Below, in pieces: positions 9,201 to 9,403 of a stretch of DNA of 9,403 nt. The stretch is from assembly GCA_035293245.1 (NCBI GenBank), contig DATDOO010000294.1:1-9403 (forward strand), in the 5' to 3' direction. The notes under the pieces are model-generated. The model did no database searches. It had not been told where the DNA came from and saw nothing but the letters and a program-made list of their open reading frames with translations. Position numbers and translations under genes: made by a program. Source of the stretch: DATDOO01 sp035293245 (lineage in GTDB: Bacteria; Pseudomonadota; Gammaproteobacteria; Methylococcales; Methylococcaceae). Within the stretch, counting starts at the first letter, position 1; every line of letters starts with the position of its first letter.

Positions 9201-9403
9201 ATGCGGATGGCAGCTTCACTTACACGCCGGATGCCGACTACAACGGCGCCGACAGCTTTACCTATCAACTGAACGACGGCGAACTGGATTCCAACCTCGC
9301 CACCGTCCATCTCACCATCGCCCCGGTCAACGACGCACCGGTGGCCACCGATTCCAGCTTTAGCCTGGCGGAAGACGGCAGCTTGGGTATTGGCGTGCTG
9401 GCC
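2..9403 (+). CDS. Giant multidomain exported adhesin-like protein with GH19-like and matrixin-like enzyme domains (partial at both ends)
   Basis: One reading frame runs from base 2 to the last base without a stop, giving at least 3,134 residues with both ends missing. Visible domains in order are dockerin-like, cadherin-like, two BIG-like, ZU5-like, IPT-like, beta-propeller-like, peptidoglycan-binding-like, GH19-like, a second cadherin-like, matrixin-like zinc peptidase, jelly-roll-like, then tandem cadherin-like repeats. The protein is rich in Asp, Gly, Thr and Ala, and has only three Cys (residues 2260, 2322, 2454), as is usual for large exported adhesins. I infer export to the surface or medium, possibly by type I secretion, but the C-terminal signal that would show this is outside the window. 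GC drops sharply between about 4,900 and 7,430 without disturbing the frame. Two enzyme modules in one adhesin-like chain are unusual. The single-gene call is near certain; the overall function is inferred. Confidence 0.95.
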   Translation, partial: MRLNGTGSASVRVSIAGDLNRDGVIDGADSQIWEQAAAGQDAQADLNGDGQGNATDRQVLYANFGLRANQAPVAAPVLPSVKTHTDLTARQSLTSIAEDLEGEQIFWRILNTSHGSAALSRDGQSLLFTPEAGYSGTAQITLQADDGFAASAPIELSVDVSGAQLLAIHLAPLADLKPGQSARLQATGDFADEQGVNLSADGAYLTAGAADLTALGQVGASPVQVDDAHDLVRANAQGPALIRVSRIDTDGRTVQAVAALNVQPAPRPVGPDSAEEGDHEEDPLTIQPDVYPGTLALTPGGTRQLKVHLVDPNTGEESDVHTASQIAYPGIPEQVYSYIDPATQLPLIDPVTGDYQYDPDTGELLLDPDTGETVTVVIPAVPEVKSGTRYLVSDASVATVSADGLITAHREGRAVLSIVHLASVVDAAGNLVEQIIGQTDIALTVQAPQAVDEDPLTPTPSGITVLHDAGGVVAAATGETVLIGAGVLKEDTVVSIRRLDLANLGMPLPAPDAMEALAAVQLELGEAGANVPVQLAIPLPPRIDPETGALAPLAAGSEVYFWRKGVILDEAGILQDTWWLVDNGIVGADGIARTASPPYPGTLAGGSILVTASKVEVNQDTGAVSVTNTMVDWDALWAREAYASVAALANPLGAANIYGLFATLAAPITSVKYTLDGAYHRTVAETVDSAGNLSLTFDNVPVSSAREPVIQSFSYDADTRRITLTGINFNPNGLDAEGYKLKVWVRPLSEVLDKPIDTPQRGLLWKGFEVQPGSDGSLQVVLPQGVALSQHRLYVERLTPSIDDQGQLLWPDEGLTSQSVFPADAKKLTLVTSARELHYFTTDAAGTTLQKLKTATENEQGQPLEFFGVKTDAIVYNAAGTLAFIAGRNGQVYVVDTTTLDIAYTLQLANATGNVTSLAVADGWLYAAEGSRYGGTPGSLTRVSLDLSGPDWLNQQQVLALPGVDAPLGFLDMAVGAHRYLALTAPTQPIGFQGRTPERGNVYLLDTAAIDADGQVTATALRALPLDAYPESNRGKGPFYVANGYGAADFLVSNALDHNAGLAGARWTVDEQGTLSEQASVANVKLTPERTDSDWLQKKHQENIQRAQGAVVMVYQGEEYAFVADYNLIFNDPHWMNDDQAGKQIGGKIGIVQDPFGKKGAPVYLGATTPLVGGSIDHLALSQNGTLYADALIEEYGKPGDGYYSRIYKSLLVWDAADLIQAAIAGAENHRSLAIPLDQEKTAQGFTPIASLQPEKYDGPEAGKYFGWIYGIGAKQNAFKAQTKKINYGDVAEVDLIQSIVDGLEEERKKDPDGLGDEEKLFLEAAKNRDPKLKITQIDISAFSASGLVQVATDPSQTDSKKRILSKDGKDYTDTGVIYLAPFLNDTAMKVLREGGVLGEQNSQEVVGAFEATLDGKLRTFNLKVHLGDFTTPDQAPTFFGDRPLENPGYGKFDLTGSVGVGTGIDNKPLDVWRVEQRLKYLGYAQVNANGRPTEEVAVDGTFNDSEKQALKQFEKIVRYTTGIGAGYGQDANRTVTVYIEYKASVSSEQETAVLEEVAGSFKMSASPGASSTAINEARAAAINDAKNKALLAAGFKSEADINGMDGIIEGDKNNAQRETTLDWLNAYNAPHWMQFFSGTEGDGYEQFNSKLGTGSHSWKNLQTGENNKANVFGTSWVFDLMAATQRSGAAQERPNPLLFDGAGGLGVQLNLGINTAYISKQNQDRVNGKDVILGVIPDEPAPYIPNATAFNSRQWDYANAQALAGRLLNPNMNNNYDPTTNTFGTVTTNSPGQENQQNQALWDFLAVYATTQKGDAASPNGYWGDIAITSQNADVIRNALFGDGTQAGGVIDANKLFLGGTAATVGARITGGSLKLIMGNSKSVVWNELWVEPLQKAMTEFNINTPQRIAAFLSQVRHESSGLTKLAETPGPYQVQVLLSTFEKVFLPDKGGQDAIRNPFSAGQVVDQQLVDGKLVGGTTLTKRQAAFRNLKAFIQELGLNDLDNVTMVGGDVAKYSNGASAESLVIGGSGDRWTDAIANKFLDRYLSEDVGNGISGNGTEAQKVAHNWFGRGLIHMTHKVPFDKFAQYIQDYHSELVTPDIGKTVKQTLLDSTKLITDIENNPNARMLSALSGAWYWSAYTNSGHGPSINVQADLLYFDPSNQSEQAKFNAVSQKVNGNDQLATRWGLYKNFVAPKILTGGNPYEDMASVLESLGITLMNARGYETQFGISLSKRTAVEIGGGAHQLMAAMPAPALSCADKIPALLSQASGALSFKEGDFIMWVPGVSVQQIEPPAIYLAANAVSTQPSDKVAVHKLGVCRVINEAIDISPAGDADTYLSDYMNMGNKFTYNPDGSLRSDNSIRIIEIPKHGRLVEKYPNPTDYERNFSQLIKFEYQYIPDVDYADFDHFVVEASAGGITMQIYYTMSVSLPGEPTYVLDENGQKIDDRSRCPKPYWKISSDSSAVLGSAELAPWLQIVQRDADLADLRGVTVTFAPLAGGAIGQNAGSNITLDTTAANHGWFIDYTPYLNEEFLPTANPNEWIARPGSEAEGKMDLLSVLWHEYGHALGLEHSADAHDFMGATLAPGVRRTLTPEETAALRQLLTGESSVELAASPSLPDRTPTAPPFLPILPGFTRVGRSRDSSLTLTLSQGEREPERPRYQAVANPTLANGDLNSPEGWATQGSVTIGNGAAVLQEVSTAQTRLNQVFLLGENDRFIGFTLDGIHLDDQTAGPDDAFEVGLLDAHSGASLAGPITLGRTDALLNLQANGQELLAQGMTRRDNPDGSRTYLIDVRNVPAGTAANLSFDLIGFAGTGSHVTVSDVRLIGWPQPQDDVAETAEDTALVIDAASNDIDADQSGFTLTVVAAPLHGQVNVEADGTFRYVPEADYYGTDSFTYQFTNGLVDSNVATVNLTITPVNDAPLAPPLDVATAEDTPLVLDLLAGATDAEGSPLTAAVVTGPAHGTLMQTSDGTWAYTPDADYNGADSFTYQLNDGELDSNLATVNLTITPVNDAPTAGDQNLVTDEDTPLTGNLLATAADIDSTTLAAAVVAGPLHGAVVLNADGSFTYTPDADYNGADSFTYQLNDGELDSNLATVHLTIAPVNDAPVATDSSFSLAEDGSLGIGVLA
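209..484 (+). other. Cadherin-like / Ig-fold domain
   Basis: Residues 70-161 follow the usual cadherin-like plan: a QAPV opening, an acidic ED-EG turn, a beta strand with NTSHGSA, then LLFTPEAGYSG and ITLQADDG, ending in ELSVDVS. The pairing of a strand ending FTP, a GYSG turn and an ADDG strand is typical of bacterial cadherin-like repeats (compare the array from 8513). It lies directly after the dockerin-like loops and before an Ig-like domain. It probably acts as a calcium-stiffened spacer on the cell surface. The exact family cannot be fixed by eye. Confidence 0.6.
485..793 (+). other. Ig-like (BIG-type) domain
   Basis: Residues 162-264 alternate hydrophobic and polar residues as in a beta sandwich. 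They include LKPGQSARLQATGDFAD near the start, which matches the opening of bacterial Ig-like domains (a PGQ turn followed by a strand and a TG-FAD loop). The stretch ends in AVAALNVQP, a typical last strand. A GAAD-TALGQVGASPV loop takes the place of the usual 'the value changes at this point' segment. It is probably a structural spacer. The assignment to the BIG superfamily is moderate. Confidence 0.55.
851..1342 (+). other. BIG2-like Ig domain interrupted by an acidic insert
   Basis: Residues 284-447 open with LTPGGTRQLKV, the normal first strands of a BIG2 domain. The domain resumes at residues 390-419 with the diagnostic pattern SDASVATVSADGLITAHREG followed by a hydrophobic strand, and ends in ALTVQAP. 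Between the two halves sits an unusual insert of about 50 residues rich in Asp-Pro-x-Thr-Gly. BIG2 domains are known from intimins and other bacterial surface proteins, where they act as extended adhesive stalks. The family call rests on the strong second half. Confidence 0.75.
1019..1120 (+). repeat. Acidic Asp-Pro-x-Thr-Gly repeat insert
   Basis: Residues 340-373 contain four near-regular units: DPATQ, DPVTGDYQY, DPDTGELLL and DPDTGETV. The units are about 8-13 residues apart and strongly acidic. The insert sits between the first and last strands of the BIG2-like domain. Such short acidic units could bind calcium or form an exposed loop, but that is inference; I do not recognise a named repeat family. 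Confidence 0.7.
1385..1912 (+). other. ZU5-like beta domain (tentative)
   Basis: Residues 462-637 begin GITVLHDAGGVV and continue with a strand of the type 'V-I-G-A-G-V-L-K-E-D-T-V-V-S-I'. They then carry an amphipathic stretch ending VQLAIPLPP, an acidic turn DPETGAL, the strand SEVYFWRKG, and the turn WWLVDNGIVGADG. A positive-statement opening (stable value, then 'sets out with' strands), a PLPP turn and a later 'tW-lvd-g' strand resemble ZU5-type domains found beside Ig-like repeats in large bacterial proteins. I am not sure of the family. The role is probably structural. Confidence 0.4.
2117..2404 (+). other. IPT/TIG-like Ig-fold domain (tentative)
   Basis: Residues 706-801 open with PVIQSFSYDADTRRITLTG followed by INFNP, the strand-turn-strand typical of IPT/TIG domains (a proline, a hydrophobic strand, then 'G-x-x-F-x-x-x-G'). 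Strands KLKVWVRPL and SLQVVLPQG follow, and the domain ends at LYVERLTP. About 65 residues before it (1913-2116) look like another beta region whose family I cannot name. The domain leads into the propeller-like region, so it may act as its N-terminal cap. Confidence 0.45.
2477..3718 (+). other. Beta-propeller-like region (YVTN/WD40-like, tentative)
   Basis: Residues 826-1239 show repeated blade-like units. Examples are TLAFIAGRNGQVYVVDTTTL, NVTSLAVADGWLYAAEG, GFLDMAVGAHRYLALTAP, GNVYLLDTAAID, GAVVMVYQGEEYAFVADYN, GGKIGIVQDP and SIDHLALSQNGTLYADAL. The pattern 'hydrophobic-value, then G-x-VYVVD' is typical of YVTN-type blades in exported bacterial proteins. About 414 residues would fit seven to eight blades. 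Propellers commonly bind proteins or sugars, so this could be a receptor-binding head. No catalytic motif is visible. The exact blade boundaries cannot be set by eye. Confidence 0.55.
3719..4381 (+). other. Unassigned charged region of the giant protein
   Basis: Residues 1240-1460 do not match any family I recognise. The first part has many Lys and Gly (KYDGPEAGKYFGWIYGIGAK). The middle is a predicted helix rich in Glu and Lys (QSIVDGLEEERKKDPDG, then EEKLFLEAAKNRDP). The end contains mixed beta strands such as TFNLKVHLGDF. It joins the propeller-like region to the peptidoglycan-binding-like domain, and GC starts to fall along it. It may be a flexible arm that presents the hydrolase part. Confidence 0.6.
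4382..4564 (+). other. Peptidoglycan-binding-like domain (PG_binding_1 type)
   Basis: Residues 1461-1521 match the three-helix plan of peptidoglycan-binding domains: DVWRVEQRLKYLGY from residue 1471, then an extended loop with EVAVDGTFND (G1501), then a helix SEKQALKQFEKIV. The key features 'V-x-x-x-Q-x-x-L-x-x-L-G-Y' and 'D-G-x-F-x-x-x-x-x-x-A-L-x-x-F' are both present. In known enzymes this fold anchors cell-wall hydrolases to their substrate. Here it sits 1.1 kb upstream of a GH19-like domain in the same chain, which supports a cell-wall role for the pair. Confidence 0.75.
4565..5620 (+). other. Unassigned region between wall-binding and GH19-like domains
   Basis: Residues 1522-1873 have no sure family. 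An Ala-rich helix-like segment (STAINEARAAAINDAKNK) is followed by TTLDWLNAYNAPHWMQFF and GTSWVFDLMAATQRSG. Later comes FDGAGGLGVQLNLGINTAYI, then WDFLAVYATTQKGD and DVIRNALFGDGTQ. The 'GLG-x-x-LNLGI' part faintly recalls the 'H-G-x-A-x-D' core of M15-type peptidases, but with the usual His and Asp replaced, so it would be inactive if related. That resemblance is weak. Codon use shifts to AT-richer choices here. Confidence 0.5.
5621..6595 (+). other. Divergent GH19 chitinase / lysozyme-like domain
   Basis: Residues 1874-2198 follow the phage-type GH19 order. The opening is a helix PLQKAMTEFNINTPQRIAAF leading into LSQVRHESSGLTKLAETP, with E1920 in the H-E-S motif as the likely catalytic acid and E1929 as the likely second acid. 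Next, FGRGLIHMTH (residues 2071-2080) corresponds to the 'G-R-G-x-I-Q-L-T-G' substrate site. Finally a helix ALSGAWYWSA (W2137, W2139), SINVQAD (N2152, D2156) and KVNGN (N2179) match the 'W-F-W ... I-N-x-x-A-D ... I-N-G' tail. GH19 enzymes cut chitin or peptidoglycan. The domain is about 325 residues, longer than usual (about 200-240), with a long insert between the two halves. Gln at the site is His (2077) and Gly is His (2080), so activity is uncertain. Confidence 0.75.
6596..6976 (+). other. Unassigned AT-rich region with two of three cysteines
   Basis: Residues 2199-2325 follow the GH19-like domain. They contain TGGNPYEDMASVLESLGITL, a short Ala/Pro stretch (MAAMPAPALSCADKIP), and GDFIMWVPGVSVQQIEPPA, which looks like a beta strand pair. 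Cys occurs at residues 2260 and 2322. I do not recognise a family. Codon choice stays AT-rich, so this belongs to the same composition island as the GH19-like domain. Confidence 0.5.
6977..7294 (+). other. Divergent cadherin-like domain
   Basis: Residues 2326-2431 keep the landmarks of a cadherin-like repeat: EAIDISPAGDADTYLSDYMN, then IRIIEIPKHGRLVEKYP (compare 'V-x-x-P-x-H-G-x-L'), and FEYQYIPDVDYADFDHFVVE (compare 'Y-x-Y-x-P-D-x-D-Y-x-G-x-D-S-F'). It is longer and less regular than the repeats after 8513 and is encoded in AT-rich sequence (about 32% GC by hand count at 7021-7080). It links the hydrolase part to the metallopeptidase. It probably is a spacer. Confidence 0.6.
7457..7828 (+). 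other. Matrixin-type zinc metallopeptidase domain
   Basis: Residues 2486-2609 contain the extended zinc site HEYGHALGLEH (H2565, E2566, H2569, H2575) and a Met-turn candidate (M2583 in DAHDFMGATLAPG). This is the metzincin pattern H-E-x-x-H-x-x-G-x-x-H. Upstream strands GVTVTFAPLAGGAIG and NITLDTTAANHGWFID match the beta sheet seen before the active helix in matrixin-like domains of cadherin-repeat giant proteins. All residues needed for zinc binding and catalysis are present. The domain likely cuts protein, possibly host or rival surface proteins, or the chain itself; which one cannot be seen. It sits just right of the AT-rich island, in GC-rich sequence. Confidence 0.88.
7943..7980 (+). repeat. 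REP-like palindromic repeat inside the coding sequence
   Basis: The bases include a perfect 9-bp inverted repeat, CCCTCTCCC (7956-7964) and GGGAGAGGG (7968-7976), around a 3-base loop. It is preceded by TCCCTCACCCTAA. This arrangement matches a short dispersed repeat that I recall from intergenic DNA of many gammaproteobacteria. Here it is translated in frame (SSLTLTLSQGEREPERP) as a linker between the peptidase and the jelly-roll-like domain. No poly-T follows the stem, so it does not look like a terminator. Confidence 0.75.
7994..8512 (+). other. Jelly-roll / carbohydrate-binding-like domain (tentative)
   Basis: Residues 2665-2837 begin NPTLANGDLNSPEGWATQGS, an opening typical of jelly-roll domains that describe 'a part that stands out against the whole' in giant repeat proteins. 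Strands VTIGNGAAVLQE, RFIGFTLDGIHLDD, DAFEVGLLDAHSGASL, RTYLIDVRNVPAG and LSFDLIGFAGTGSHVTVSDV follow. The fold resembles the CBM family 4/9-type sandwich, so sugar binding is plausible, but no binding residues can be fixed by eye. It lies between the REP-encoded linker and the cadherin-like array. Confidence 0.5.
8513..8782 (+). repeat. Tandem cadherin-like repeat 1
   Basis: Residues 2838-2927 (90 residues) follow the bacterial cadherin-like plan: AEDTALVIDAASNDIDAD, then AAPLHGQVNVEADGTFRYVP, EADYYGTDSFTYQ and the closing VNDAP. The ED and D-x-D positions are the usual calcium sites between neighbouring repeats. It is the most divergent of the three full copies. Such arrays form stiff surface stalks when calcium is bound. 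Confidence 0.88.
8783..9061 (+). repeat. Tandem cadherin-like repeat 2
   Basis: Residues 2928-3020 (93 residues) have AEDTPLVLDLLAGATDAEG, GPAHGTLMQTSDGTWAYTP, DADYNGADSFTYQLNDGELD and the end VNDAP. Its last 117 bases (8942-9058) differ from those of repeat 3 (9221-9337) at nine positions, of which seven leave the residue unchanged. The spacing between the two copies is exactly 279 bases. This points to recent duplication or gene conversion. Confidence 0.9.
9062..9340 (+). repeat. Tandem cadherin-like repeat 3
   Basis: Residues 3021-3113 (93 residues) repeat the plan: DEDTPLTGNLLATAADIDS, GPLHGAVVLNADGSFTYTP, DADYNGADSFTYQLNDGELD and VNDAP. The C-terminal half is nearly the same as in repeat 2 (108 of 117 bases). 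The N-terminal halves differ more, so the exchange seems limited to the second half. Confidence 0.9.
9341..9403 (+). repeat. Tandem cadherin-like repeat 4, cut by window end
   Basis: Residues 3114-3134 (VATDSSFSLAEDGSLGIGVL and the following residue) start a further copy with the usual acidic ED motif. The window ends here, so the array continues beyond it and its full copy number is unknown. Confidence 0.8.

Noticed and set aside
7952..9310. A 452-residue minus-strand open frame
   Set aside because: It is the antisense reading of the jelly-roll-like and cadherin-like repeats. Its apparent repeats are only the mirror of the real tandem array.
8513..9403. Tandem repeats considered as a CRISPR array
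   Set aside because: The unit is about 279 bases, is coding in frame, and has the cadherin-like protein pattern. There are no short repeats with unique spacers.

Overview
The whole 9.4 kb window lies inside one giant protein-coding gene on the + strand. The frame starting at base 2 has no stop codon through base 9403 (3,134 codons), and both the start and the stop of the gene lie outside. I checked this by reading the frame line by line. No other gene, RNA gene, CRISPR array, complete insertion sequence or intergenic region is supported. Long open frames in other frames and on the minus strand are by-products of high GC. Residue numbers below are counted from base 2, not from the true N-terminus.

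The organism is probably a GC-rich proteobacterium, perhaps gammaproteobacterial. The outer parts of the window are strongly GC-rich (44 of 60 bases at 841-900). A short palindrome at 7943-7980 resembles a dispersed repeat that I recall from gammaproteobacterial genomes. This assignment is tentative.

Layout, left to right: a dockerin-like pair of calcium-binding loops (2-205); a cadherin-like domain and two Ig-like (BIG-type) domains, the second carrying an acidic Asp-Pro-x-Thr-Gly insert (209-1342); a ZU5-like beta domain and an IPT/TIG-like domain (1385-2404); a long beta-propeller-like region (2477-3718); and a charged unassigned stretch. Next comes a peptidoglycan-binding-like domain (4382-4564), an unassigned spacer, and a divergent GH19 chitinase/lysozyme-like domain (5621-6595). 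After these are a divergent cadherin-like domain (6977-7294), a matrixin-type zinc metallopeptidase (7457-7828), a linker encoded by the palindromic repeat, a jelly-roll-like domain (7994-8512), and the beginning of a tandem cadherin-like repeat array (8513 to the window end).

The most notable feature is a composition island at about 4,900-7,430. GC falls to about 32-37% in hand-counted 60-base blocks, yet the reading frame is never broken. This island holds the GH19-like domain and all three cysteines of the visible protein. The simplest reading is that a cell-wall-hydrolase cassette entered a giant exported adhesin-like protein from a different genomic background. The sum of parts suggests a very large, calcium-dependent, exported or surface protein that could bind, cut peptidoglycan or chitin, and cleave protein. 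Secretion route and target cannot be seen in this window.
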